Shown here: positions 25,441-33,678 of the stretch, in pieces
Layout: each line of letters begins with the position of its first letter
How positions within the stretch are numbered: the first letter of the stretch is position 1
From: Spirochaetales bacterium
GTDB taxonomy: Bacteria > Spirochaetota > Spirochaetia > Sphaerochaetales > Sphaerochaetaceae
Assembly (NCBI GenBank): GCA_017478205.1
Contig: JAFVDZ010000091.1
Coordinates: 1 to 64,000 of the forward strand
Reading direction: 5' to 3'
Length of the DNA stretch: 64,000 nucleotides
Notes under the pieces: generated by a model
What the model saw: the letters and a program-made list of their open reading frames with translations, nothing else
Databases searched by the model: none
Told to the model about the DNA's origin: nothing
Made by a program: the position numbers and the translations under genes

Positions 25441-25620
25441 TTTCTGGTCAAGTTTTATTTTTCCTGTTGCAATTCATCTAAATCAAATTCTACTTGAGGC
25501 TGACTACATTGCAAATGCAACCGAAAATGATTATAGCAAAGAAAATGTAAGTAATTTCATGAAACGGATTATAAAATCCAAAAGTGCACAAGAACTATTG
25601 AAATCTATATTCAAGATTTG
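25441..25620 (+). pseudogene. Possible C-terminal gene remnant
   Basis: A frame without a good start codon reads about 60 residues through to a stop at 25620, ending MKRIIKSKSAQELLKSIFKI. Its composition looks protein-coding, and it is followed directly by a hairpin. No family is recognised. It could be the tail of a deleted gene, or chance. Confidence 0.2.
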
Positions 25621-25650
25621 AAAAAATAGCAGCCCAAATGGCTGCTATTT
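25618..25650 (-). terminator. Terminator of the acyl-CoA synthetase gene
   Basis: AAATAGCAGCC (25624-25634) and GGCTGCTATTT (25640-25650) form a perfect 11-bp stem with a 5-base loop. On the minus strand T residues continue past the stem. Confidence 0.85.
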
Positions 25651-25670
25651 CAATCTAGAGATATGAAGAA

Positions 25671-27377
25671 TTAATTTGCAACGGTATTTCTCTTGATCTT
25701 TCTAGTTGTTGTTTCCTGCATTCTTTCTTCAAGGATTGTAATCTTGTCGATTCTCTTGTAGGCAAGCAATGTGAGGTTTACCTTCTTTACTTCCTTCTCG
25801 ATATCTTCTTCGATTTCTTCCTTGCTCTTTCCCTTATAGTAATCCTGAGAAGGGAAGATTACAGCTTCGATCTGCTCAGCCGGAACATCCTTCTTTGCCA
25901 TGTATCCTCTGACCATAATCTGCTCGATTGCAGGATTGGTCTGGAATGCATCCTCGATTTCCTCAGGATAGACATTCTTACCACCCTCTGTGACGATGAG
26001 GTTCTTAGCTCTACCACGGATGAAGAAATATCCTTCTTTGTCTACAGAACCAAGGTCACCAGTCTTGAGGTATCCATTCTCATCGAAGAGTTCGTCTGTA
26101 TGCTCTTTATCAAGATAGTAGCCAGGTGTTACATTTGGACCCTTTACTCTGATTTCACCAATTCCCTGTTCATTTGGTTCTGCAATGATTACTTCCATGC
26201 CTTTAAGAGCTTTACCAATTGAAGCAGTCTTGAAGTGGTCTTTAGGGTTGAGTGTAACTACAGGGGCACACTCTGTGAGGCCATAGCCCTGGACAAAGTC
26301 GAGACCAAGCTGGTTGTACTTCTTGAAAACTTCTGGAGCAAGTGGACCTGCACCACAGATGAGCAAGTTGTTGTTTTCAAGTCCGAGCTGAGAAAGAATT
26401 TTCTTTCTGAAGAACTTCTTGAAAGGAGAGTAGTTGAAGTTCTGCTTGAAAAAGCCGTTGATGCTCATCATCGCATGAAGCAATGTGTTTACTGCCTTTC
26501 CTTTCTTCTCCATTCCCTTTTCGATACCAGCAAGGAGCTTGTTGTAAAGAAGAGGGATTCCCATGAAGATTGTGACATGACCTTTCTTGAGGTCATTGAG
26601 CATGCGTGTGATGATAATGCCATGTCCAAATAGACACTCAGCACCATGCTTGATTGTCTCAAGGAGAACTGTTGTACAGCAGTAGCTATGATGGAGAGGC
26701 AAAAGTGCATAGAGAGTATCATTCTCAGTACAACCCATGCCATCAGCAACAAGATATGTGTCTGAGACGATATTCTTGTTTGTCAGCATGGCAGCTTTTT
26801 CATTGCCAGTAGTTCCACTTGTAAAGAGCAGGGCTGCAAGGTCGTCATCACCAATCTTGACACTCTCCCTGATAGTCTCAGGCTCAGCTGTCATGACGTT
26901 TTCAATTCCTTCAGCTTCGCCGAGCAATGTCATGATGCCATAGACACCTTTGAACCACTCATCTTCCTTGTCAAGTTTCTCGATCACATCGCTATCTGCA
27001 AGTATGTATGAACAGTCTGCGAATGCTGCAAGCTTCTGACAGCGATCGATGTGCATCTGATTGTCGATAGGAACCACAACAGCTCCGCAGTAGTTTACAG
27101 CAAGGTAGCCAAGACCCCACTGGATTGAGTTCTTTCCGTTCAGGAGAACTCTGTCTCCTTTCTTTACTCCTGCTTCGATCATCTTGGAGCCAATCTTTTT
27201 TATAAGCTCGGCAACCTGTGTGTAGGTGTAACTTTTTCTTTCTGGATCATAAACTGTGAAACAGGACCTTTCTGGAAAGCGTGAAAGGGTGATGTTGAAC
27301 ATCTGGGTAATTGTTGGCCATTCGCCATCAAAGAACTTACCTCTATATGGGTCAAGTTCGTGCCATGTATTTGTCAT
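25671..27377 (-). CDS. AMP-dependent acyl-CoA synthetase (long-chain fatty acid CoA ligase family)
   Basis: A 568-residue adenylate-forming enzyme. The P-loop is LLFTSGTTGNEKAAML (about residues 189-204), followed by FVQGYGLTECAPVV, the A8 region GYLKTGDLGSVDKEGYFFIRGR and the catalytic-lysine tail TTTRKIKRN. It is expected to activate a fatty acid with ATP and load it onto CoA at the inner membrane. In spirochaetes, which depend on host fatty acids, such enzymes serve uptake. It is monocistronic with its own terminator. The acyl specificity is not visible. Confidence 0.88.
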   Translation of the reverse strand: MTNTWHELDPYRGKFFDGEWPTITQMFNITLSRFPERSCFTVYDPERKSYTYTQVAELIKKIGSKMIEAGVKKGDRVLLNGKNSIQWGLGYLAVNYCGAVVVPIDNQMHIDRCQKLAAFADCSYILADSDVIEKLDKEDEWFKGVYGIMTLLGEAEGIENVMTAEPETIRESVKIGDDDLAALLFTSGTTGNEKAAMLTNKNIVSDTYLVADGMGCTENDTLYALLPLHHSYCCTTVLLETIKHGAECLFGHGIIITRMLNDLKKGHVTIFMGIPLLYNKLLAGIEKGMEKKGKAVNTLLHAMMSINGFFKQNFNYSPFKKFFRKKILSQLGLENNNLLICGAGPLAPEVFKKYNQLGLDFVQGYGLTECAPVVTLNPKDHFKTASIGKALKGMEVIIAEPNEQGIGEIRVKGPNVTPGYYLDKEHTDELFDENGYLKTGDLGSVDKEGYFFIRGRAKNLIVTEGGKNVYPEEIEDAFQTNPAIEQIMVRGYMAKKDVPAEQIEAVIFPSQDYYKGKSKEEIEEDIEKEVKKVNLTLLAYKRIDKITILEERMQETTTRKIKRNTVAN

Positions 27378-27595
27378 TCTTTTTGAATCCTCAGGTGGTG
27401 AATAATCACCAGATACGTTATTTTTAACAATATAGGCATATTATGTCAATAAAAAGTTAATTTTAAATATAATAAAGTTTTAAGGGATATAGCAAATTAT
27501 GACTATATACCATATGGGTTACCAAAAAGATAAACAAAGGGTTGTTTCAGGTTTCTTTCTCTTGTGATATAGTCAAGAAATGAGAGGAAAAAACT

Positions 27596-28438
27596 TTGAA
27601 ATACTTTCTTAAAGCATATGCCAAGGTGAATATTGGACTTAGAGTCCTGCCAAGGAGGGAGGATGGTTTCCATCCTTTGAAAAGTTATTTCCATAAAGTA
27701 TCTATATATGATGAGATAACGCTTGATGTAAGACCATCTGATGATTTTTCTGTAACGATAAAGGGAAATGAAAAGTATCTTGAAGGAGGGGAAGATCTCA
27801 TGGCCAAGGCTGCCAGAGCCTTCAGTGATCTGACAGGGCTTACTTTCTCTTCTGATATTATCATATATAAGAATCTTCCATCTCAGGCAGGCCTTGGCGG
27901 AGGATCTTCAGATGCAGCCCAGATTCTGCTTGCATTGAACCGACATTTTTCATATCCCTTGAATTCTGATGAGGTTCAGTCTCTTGCACCCTCTTTGGGA
28001 AGTGATGTTCCTTTCTTTACATCAGGAATGAACGCAGCATATGCAGAGGGAAGGGGAGAAATCCTTAAAGAGGTTGAGGCCTTGAATTATCCGATAATAA
28101 TTTTAAAGAGGGATGATGAAAAGGTGAGCACAAGAGAAGCTTTTCGTCTTCTTGATGAAAGGAAAAACTACACTCAAAGTATAGGTACTTGGCCATTGCC
28201 TCTTCATATGTGGCAAGAGAATTATGTCAATGATTTTGATATCCTCCAGGCGTGTAGAAAAGAGAGGGAAATTATGAAAATCCTTTCCCTCGCCCCATAT
28301 AATTCAACAACTGGAAGTGGGAGTGCACAACTTGTTGTTTTTGAGAATTTGCAACAAAGAGAGAATTGGTTTTGTGCATTTAAAGGCTTAAATTCAAGTT
28401 TTACCCCTTTTTTCGGCGTTCTTTGTTGCAATTCATAA
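27596..28438 (+). CDS. ispE: 4-diphosphocytidyl-2-C-methyl-D-erythritol kinase
   Basis: A 280-residue GHMP-family kinase of the MEP isoprenoid pathway. KAYAKVNIGLRV is the N-terminal substrate motif, LPSQAGLGGGSSDAAQILLA the ATP-binding glycine loop, and TTGSGSAQLVVF the third GHMP motif. The start is TTG 27596 after GAGAGGA. Its product feeds undecaprenyl phosphate synthesis, which links it to UppP encoded at 55726. Confidence 0.93.
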   Translation: MKYFLKAYAKVNIGLRVLPRREDGFHPLKSYFHKVSIYDEITLDVRPSDDFSVTIKGNEKYLEGGEDLMAKAARAFSDLTGLTFSSDIIIYKNLPSQAGLGGGSSDAAQILLALNRHFSYPLNSDEVQSLAPSLGSDVPFFTSGMNAAYAEGRGEILKEVEALNYPIIILKRDDEKVSTREAFRLLDERKNYTQSIGTWPLPLHMWQENYVNDFDILQACRKEREIMKILSLAPYNSTTGSGSAQLVVFENLQQRENWFCAFKGLNSSFTPFFGVLCCNS

Positions 28439-28507
28439 CTAATAGAGATATATTCTAGTACTGTTGGTAAATTTAGGAAAACTTCTAATAGCCAAGAGAG
28501 GGTAATA

Positions 28508-28762
28508 ATGGTCATTACAGATATCAAGATCAGAAAGGTTTCAGACACAGAACAACTTCGAGCCTTTGCAACAGTGGTGTTTGATTCTGTACTAGTAGTC
28601 CATAATCTAAAGATTGTTTCCACAGGTGATAAGCTAATAATTGCAATGCCATCAAGGCTTGTAAACAAGGGTGAGTTCAAGGATATAGTTCACCCCATCA
28701 ACAGCGAGTTCAGACAGTACATCTCCCAGGAAATTCTAAAAGCGTATAACGAAGCTCTCTGA
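28508..28762 (+). CDS. spoVG: SpoVG-family RNA/DNA-binding regulator
   Basis: An 84-residue protein matching SpoVG: ITDIKIRKV at the start, LRAFATVVFDSVLVVHNLKI, then the conserved MPSR block and FKDIVHPIN. SpoVG proteins bind nucleic acids and modulate gene expression in Firmicutes and in Borrelia. GAGAGGG precedes the ATG. It lies immediately before the tRNA-Gln gene. Confidence 0.94.
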   Translation: MVITDIKIRKVSDTEQLRAFATVVFDSVLVVHNLKIVSTGDKLIIAMPSRLVNKGEFKDIVHPINSEFRQYISQEILKAYNEAL

Positions 28763-28808
28763 TAGCTTTACTTCAACGAAGAACTTTGATATTCTCATTC
28801 ATGTTCAA

Positions 28809-28881
28809 TGGGAAGTCGCCAAGTGGTTAAGGCAGTGGGTTTTGATCCCGCCATTCGTGAGTTCGAGTCTCGCCTTCCCAG
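28809..28881 (+). tRNA. tRNA-Gln (anticodon UUG)
   Basis: A 73-nt cloverleaf. The acceptor stem is TGGGAAG (28809-28815) with CTTCCCA (28874-28880) and discriminator G. The D arm contains AAGTGGTTAAGGC, the anticodon stem GTGGG/CCCGC encloses loop TTTTGAT with anticodon TTG, and the T arm reads GTTCGAGTC. The 3' CCA is not encoded. A terminator follows at 28896. Confidence 0.95.
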
Positions 28882-28895
28882 TTGTATGTTTATTG

Positions 28896-28933
28896 GAGAG
28901 ATGAAAAGGAGGTTTTCATCTCTCTTGTTTTTT
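28896..28933 (+). terminator. Terminator after tRNA-Gln
   Basis: GAGAGATGAAAA (28896-28907) and TTTTCATCTCTC (28913-28924) form a perfect 12-bp stem with loop GGAGG, followed by TTGTTTTTT. Confidence 0.92.
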
Positions 28934-29247
28934 GCTGTGTCGGCAAAGCTAAGTTATATATCGCTCCTTTTAAATTTGTTCTGTCATTTACTTCAACTTT
29001 GAGAGAATCGTAGTAGTGTGAAACATGAACCAAAAATGATAGGTCATACAGCACATCAGAGCATTGTTGTCTAGATTACATTTTAAGTTGGATGTTTACA
29101 AACTGTTTGTGCAAATATTTATTGATTTGCTTGTGACAAAAGCTATACTTCATTTAGTTGCATTCAGGTTCATATATGAATAGTGAACTTCGATCAAATA
29201 AAATCACAAACTTTCCCCAAGAGGGTAGAAATAAGGAGTTATGAAAA
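28934..29247 (+). other. Leader region of the lectin-like gene
   Basis: No gene is present. Two short inverted repeats (ACAAACTGTTTGT near 29098-29110 and GCAAAT/ATTTGC at 29111-29130) lie just upstream of and across a likely promoter, and AAGGAG (29233-29238) is the ribosome site of the next gene. The rest shows nothing recognisable. Confidence 0.4.
29122..29149 (+). promoter_or_regulatory. Likely promoter of the DUF1566 lipoprotein gene
   Basis: TTGATT (29122-29127), 16-base spacer, TATACT (29144-29149). It is placed about 100 bases before the start codon and overlaps the inverted repeat GCAAAT/ATTTGC. Confidence 0.5.
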
Positions 29248-29371
29248 ATGCTGAGAAAAAGCTTTTTCATCACATGTCTCTTGATGTTTGCATTGTTTGC
29301 AATCTGTCTTGTTTCCTGAGATGATGACAATGATGAAAGTGAAGCAGCCACTGCCATCGTCTACAAGGTAG

Positions 29372-30019
29372 GCGATGAAGGTCCTGCAGGTGGAATTATC
29401 TTCTATGACTGTGATGCTGATAATGAAGATGACAATGCAGATGGCCTTGAATCAAGTGAATGTGGCTGGAGATATCTTGAGGCAGCACCAGCAGACCTTA
29501 GAATTGTTGATGATGAACCTACTGTTGATTCAACTCTTACTGGCTATTCTAATGCAACAAGTACTGCATTTATATTTGGTTACTATAAAGTTGATGGTAA
29601 TAATTCTTATGTCAATGGAACAACCACATATAACAGCTCAAACTGCACGGGAACAGCTATCGATCGGTACTGGGAAGAACAATACTAAATTGCTTGTTGA
29701 TACTATGGGAACCGATTATGCTTATTCATCATATAGTGGATCCACTACAACCACTGACTATGCAGCAAGGCTGTGCGATATTCTTGAGTATAAAAAAGAT
29801 GAAGTGACATACACAGACTGGTTCCTTCCAAGCAAGGAAGAACTGAATCTGATGTATACAAATCTCTACAAGAATGAATTGGGCGATTTTACAGGTTACT
29901 ATTACTGGTCCTCCAGTGAGTACGACGCAGACGGCGCGTATCTACAGGAATTGAGCGATGATAATCCGTACGGCAACTACCGCAACTACTATTACAGTGT
30001 GCGTCCAGTTCGGGCTTTC
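29372..30019 (+). repeat. Internal repeat copy 1 (DUF1566 domain 1)
   Basis: The first of two tandem domain-length repeats. Long stretches are nearly identical to copy 2, for example around GGAACAACCACATATAACAG. It ends in a divergent segment (29906-30019) bounded by the shared sequences TGGTCCTCCAGTGAG and GTGCGTCCAGT. Confidence 0.7.
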
Positions 30020-30165
30020 TTGAATGATGAAGTCTGTGAACACACATGGGATGAAGGTGAGGTCACTGTGGAAGCAACTTTTTATAATAATGGTATAAAG
30101 ACTTACACTTGTACAGAATGCCATATGACCAAGGTCGAAATAATTCCTATATTAACCCCAGAAGT

Positions 30166-30829
30166 AGGAAAAGCAGGTCCAACAGGTGGTATTATCTTCT
30201 ATGACTGCGATGCAGATAATGACACTGGAAATGCAGATGGCCTTACATCAAGTGAATGTCTCTGGAGATATCTTGAAGCAGCACCTGCTGATTTGAGGAT
30301 TGTTGCAGGCACTCCTACTGTTGATTCTTCTACCGAAGGCTATTCAAATGGATCGTATGAAATCTACTACGGCTACTACAGAACTTCTGATGACGGTGAC
30401 GAGCTCTATGTAAATGGAACAACCACATATAACAGCTCAAACTGCACAGGAACAGCAATAGGTACCGGAAAGAAGAATACTGAACTGCTTGTTGGTACTA
30501 TGGGAGATGAAGCATACAAGTATCATCATACAAATAGCAACAATTCAGAGAAGATTTCTGATTATGCAGCAAGGTTGTGCGATATCCTCGAGTATACAAA
30601 AGATGGAGTGACATACACAGACTGGTTCCTTCCAAGCTTGGATGAGCTGAATCTGATGAATACAAATCTGAAGGCGAAAAGCTTGGGCGATTTTGAAAGT
30701 GCCTGGTACTGGTCCTCCAGTGAGGACAGCGTCGGCGCAGACGGCGCGTTGTTACAGTTCTTAAGCAGTGTGTTTCAGCTCGGCTACAGCCGCAGCTCCG
30801 TTTACAGAGTGCGTCCAGTGCGGGCTTTC
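30166..30829 (+). repeat. Internal repeat copy 2 (DUF1566 domain 2)
   Basis: The second repeat, about 794 bases downstream of copy 1. Its terminal segment (30710-30829) is two codons longer than that of copy 1 and differs at most codons between the shared flanks, although the domain body is well conserved. Confidence 0.7.
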
Positions 30830-30879
30830 ATTTAACTATTTAACTAGTTGGAAGGAGATTGCTTTGGCTCTGTGCTGGC

Positions 30880-30908
30880 TTGTGTCTAGTTTTTATTGCT
30901 GATATAGC
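30880..30908 (+). promoter_or_regulatory. Promoter of a candidate small RNA
   Basis: TTGTGT (30880-30885), 17-base spacer, TATAGC (30903-30908), upstream of a compact hairpin-rich segment that ends in a terminator. Confidence 0.45.
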
Positions 30909-30911
30909 CTC

Positions 30912-31055
30912 TTTCTGAAACTTCCTGAATTCCCAAGGGAGGATATATGCTTCCTTTGAGAGTGGAGTATGAAGCATATATAGAGCAAATGGCAAGATTC
31001 TGTTTCAAAGAGAGTATCTTGAGAGGTTCCAAGGATTATGGAACTTCTCTTTTTT
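30912..31055 (+). ncRNA. Candidate structured small RNA
   Basis: About 145 bases between a promoter-like sequence and a terminator. GAAAC (30917-30921) with GTTTC (31002-31006), extended by CTCTTT (30909-30914) with AAAGAG (31007-31012), closes the structure. Inside, ATATATGCTTC (30943-30953) pairs perfectly with GAAGCATATAT (30971-30981), and TCCC-AA-GGGA forms a small hairpin. The 3' end is GAGAGGTTCC (31021-31030) with GGAACTTCTC (31040-31049) and six T. It does not show SRP, tmRNA or RNase P signatures. It might instead be the leader of the ctc operon that follows. Confidence 0.45.
31021..31055 (+). terminator. Terminator of the candidate small RNA
   Basis: GAGAGGTTCC (31021-31030) and GGAACTTCTC (31040-31049) form a 10-bp stem with one G-T pair, followed by TTTTTT (31050-31055). 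Confidence 0.75.
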
Positions 31056-31166
31056 ATGCAGGCTCTTGCATCAAAGTATATTATCTTGATAATATCATCG
31101 AGTGTGCGTAGCACAATCAATCCATGGTAATTGGCAATAAGCCAATGAGAGTATAAGGAGAAAATT

Positions 31167-31781
31167 ATGAGCGATATTACACTCAAGGCAACCGTCAGAA
31201 AGTCTGATTTCGGTTCTGCTGGTTCTCGTCGTCTTGTAAGAAGTGGTTCTATTCCTGCTATCATCTATGGTAAGGAAGCCCCTCTTGCAATCGTTATCAA
31301 CGCTAAGGAATTTGTTTCCAAGCAGCATCTCTTCAGTGAGACCACAATCATCAAGCTTGATGTTGATGGTACTGAGAGAAACGTTTTCGTCAAGGCTGTC
31401 CAGGAAGATTTCCTCAAAGGCATCATCAACCACGTTGACTTCTATGAGATCACATATGGTGTTCTTCTCAGAACTAAGGTCGAAGTTGTACTCGAGGGTA
31501 CTCCAGTTGGCGTAAAGACAATGGGTGGCGTTCTTGAGCAGGTTGTTCATGAAGTTGAAATCGAGTGTTTCCCAAGACACCTTCCAAAGGTTCTTACTGC
31601 AGATGTATCAGGTCTCAACCTTTTCGATACAATCAGAGTTTCCGATCTCGTTGTTCCTGCTGAAGTAAAGGTCCTCACCAATGGTGACGAGACTATTGCT
31701 ACAGTCAAGGGTGTCAAGGAAGAAGTTGCAGCTCCTGCAGCAGACGCAGCAGCTCCAGCTGAAGCAGAGGCAGCAAAGTAA
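31167..31781 (+). CDS. rplY: Ribosomal protein bL25, long (CTC) form
   Basis: A 204-residue bL25/CTC protein: an N-terminal 5S-rRNA-binding L25 domain (RLVRSGSIPAIIYGKE) and the C-terminal TL5/CTC beta domain, ending in an Ala/Glu-rich tail (APAADAAAPAEAEAAK). AAGGAG precedes the ATG. It is followed after one base by pth, a very common order in bacteria. Confidence 0.94.
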   Translation: MSDITLKATVRKSDFGSAGSRRLVRSGSIPAIIYGKEAPLAIVINAKEFVSKQHLFSETTIIKLDVDGTERNVFVKAVQEDFLKGIINHVDFYEITYGVLLRTKVEVVLEGTPVGVKTMGGVLEQVVHEVEIECFPRHLPKVLTADVSGLNLFDTIRVSDLVVPAEVKVLTNGDETIATVKGVKEEVAAPAADAAAPAEAEAAK

Positions 31782-31782
31782 G

Positions 31783-32349
31783 ATGGTCTATATTTTCGGT
31801 CTAGGAAATCCTGGACCGGAGTATGAAATGACTCGTCACAATGTGGGAGTGGAGACACTCTCTCGCTTAGCAGCGTTCTTTCAGGTCAAACTGAAAAAAC
31901 GCTGTTTTTGTAAATATAGATGGGCTCGTTTCAATACTCCAAAGATGGGAGATGTAACTCTTATATTTCCTCTAACTTACATGAATCTATCAGGCACTGT
32001 CGTTCCATCTCTTGTAAAGGAGGGCGATGAAGTCATCGTCATCTGTGACCAGATGGATCTTCCTGCAGGTTCATTGAGAGTGAAGAAAGGTGGCTCATCT
32101 GCAGGCCATAATGGTCTCAAGAGCATGCTTTCCTTCCTGCCTGGAAACTTCAAGCGTGTATATATCGGAGTTGGAAGACCTGAAGAAGGTGTATCTGTTC
32201 AAGATCATGTATTAAGTCGCTTCTCAGATTCTGATAGAATATTGGTAGATAAGACAGAAGAGAAGGCAGTTTCTTGCCTCGTATCCCTCCTGGAGGGTGA
32301 AACTTTTGAGAAAATCCAGATGGAGGCTAACAGCTTCAAGGTAGATTAG
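31783..32349 (+). CDS. pth: Peptidyl-tRNA hydrolase
   Basis: A 188-residue enzyme that releases stalled peptidyl-tRNA. FGLGNPGPEYEMTRHNVG carries the catalytic His region (His about residue 19), followed by LTYMNLSG and KGGSSAGHNGLKSM. Start ATG 31783 is one base after the rplY stop. A longer frame into rplY is not needed. Length is normal. Confidence 0.95.
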   Translation: MVYIFGLGNPGPEYEMTRHNVGVETLSRLAAFFQVKLKKRCFCKYRWARFNTPKMGDVTLIFPLTYMNLSGTVVPSLVKEGDEVIVICDQMDLPAGSLRVKKGGSSAGHNGLKSMLSFLPGNFKRVYIGVGRPEEGVSVQDHVLSRFSDSDRILVDKTEEKAVSCLVSLLEGETFEKIQMEANSFKVD

Positions 32350-32353
32350 TGCA

Positions 32354-33604
32354 ATGACGACAAAGGAAAGCCTAGAGAAATTTATCAAGCTGTATCCATC
32401 TCTTGAAAAGGCATCGAGAGTAACAGTTGCCTTTTCAGGTGGTGCAGATTCTTTAGCCCTCCTTTATACTTTGCACTACGCCTTTCCTTCTCTTGAAATA
32501 ATTCCTGTATATGTAAATCATGGCCTAAGACCTGATGAAGAGCTTGAAGCTGAAATCGAGCAGAACAGAAAGAACTGCGCATCCATCGGTCTTGAACTTG
32601 TTGTTGAAACAATAGAGAAGGGTAAAATTGAATCCTTTGGACGTGAGAATGGGATAACACTTGAAGCGGCCGCAAGAATCTTTCGATATGAAAGACTTGA
32701 ACGAATCCCTTCAGATTACCTTCTTACAGCTCATACGAAATCAGACCATATTGAACTGATTGTGATGAGGATGCTAACTGGCTCATCTTTGAAGGCCCTG
32801 ATCGGTATCAGACCCAGAAGAGGAAGGATATTGCGTCCACTCATCTACTCGACTCGCTCAGATACTATCGCATTTTGTAATGAAAATAAGCTTGAGTATG
32901 TAAATGATTCATCAAATGATACAGATTTCTGTTTCAGAAATCGTGTTCGACACAATCTTTCATCACTTTTCGATGAAGAGACTATTTCTTCTCTCTTGAG
33001 GATTTCTGAAAACCTTCGACTAAGTGAAGAAAGGGACAGTGTTGTCAAAATCGAAAAGGGAAAACTTTCCCTTTCTCTTGATAGGAGTGAATACCTTAAA
33101 GCTGGTCCATTTGGAAGGAACAATGCACTTGAAGAGATATATTCCTATTTTGAAGACGATAGGATGAGCGAAAGCAAGAAAAGACTGCTTGAAGATGTAA
33201 TTTTGAATGGTGGGAAAGCAAACTTCAAACATTTTATCTGTATAAGTAGGAGAGAAAGAGTTTGCTTTTATAGACGTATTGCCAATTTTTCCTGCCACCT
33301 TGATGAAAAGCTTCCATATGGGCTGAAGTTTGAAAAATGCAATGACAAAAAGGCCTTGAGCTTTGATATAAACGAGGATATGTTCCTCCGCCTTAGCGAG
33401 GAGGGAGATACTATCAAATTGGTCGAAGGAGAAAAAAAGGTTGCATCTCTCCTTTCTGAATACAAGCTACCTTATGCAGTGGTTGTCGATAGCAAGGATG
33501 GAATTGTTGCGCTCTTTTCCTCCTTCCTTGGAGGAAGAGATCGTCTGAGAGCTTCTTACGTGGGGCTTGATGGAGGAAATAGACCTTTCTGGCGCATCAT
33601 TTAA
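32354..33604 (+). CDS. tilS: tRNA(Ile)-lysidine synthetase
   Basis: A 416-residue enzyme that converts C34 of tRNA-Ile(CAU) to lysidine, so the tRNA reads AUA. The N-terminal PP-loop is VTVAFSGGADSLALLY (about residues 24-39), then NHGLRPDEE and TAHTKSDHIELIVMRMLTGS. The C-terminal part is divergent, as usual. The order tilS-ftsH is widely conserved. Confidence 0.93.
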   Translation: MTTKESLEKFIKLYPSLEKASRVTVAFSGGADSLALLYTLHYAFPSLEIIPVYVNHGLRPDEELEAEIEQNRKNCASIGLELVVETIEKGKIESFGRENGITLEAAARIFRYERLERIPSDYLLTAHTKSDHIELIVMRMLTGSSLKALIGIRPRRGRILRPLIYSTRSDTIAFCNENKLEYVNDSSNDTDFCFRNRVRHNLSSLFDEETISSLLRISENLRLSEERDSVVKIEKGKLSLSLDRSEYLKAGPFGRNNALEEIYSYFEDDRMSESKKRLLEDVILNGGKANFKHFICISRRERVCFYRRIANFSCHLDEKLPYGLKFEKCNDKKALSFDINEDMFLRLSEEGDTIKLVEGEKKVASLLSEYKLPYAVVVDSKDGIVALFSSFLGGRDRLRASYVGLDGGNRPFWRII

Positions 33605-33678
33605 ACATCTTATAGCCTTGTCCTATTTGAGATGTTTGTTTATATTTAGTTTTGAATATTTTAGTTCAAGGATTATAA

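Larger units (their letters stand above)
29248..30835 (+). pseudogene. Disrupted lipoprotein with two DUF1566 (C-type-lectin-like) domains
   Basis: From ATG 29248 (AAGGAG nine bases upstream) the frame encodes a typical lipoprotein signal peptide ending LFAICLVS. It then meets TGA at 29317-29319 exactly where the lipobox cysteine belongs. After the stop the same frame continues with DDDNDESEAATAIVYKVGDE and the first domain. An ATCG duplication (29659-29666) then shifts the frame; after it the protein reads in one frame to the stop at 30835. Each domain has GGIIFYDCDADN, the YTDWFLPS core, YWSSSE and VRPVRAF, as in DUF1566/Lcl-C proteins. A CEHTW...TYTCTEC linker joins them. Without the two lesions it would be a surface lipoprotein of about 525 residues. 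Assembly error could mimic either lesion. Confidence 0.7.

Noticed and set aside
29317-29360. TGA at the lipobox cysteine read as selenocysteine, with a weak hairpin just downstream (GATGATG with CATCGTC).
   Set aside because: The loop lacks a convincing SECIS core, lipoprotein anchoring needs cysteine, and a second frameshift lies downstream. A nonsense mutation is simpler.
30947-31111. A 54-codon ORF (starts MLPLRVEYEAY) with a strong AGGGAGG ribosome site.
   Set aside because: It runs through a perfect 11-bp hairpin and a full terminator with six T, and resembles no family. A structured RNA explains the segment better, although a small protein is not excluded.
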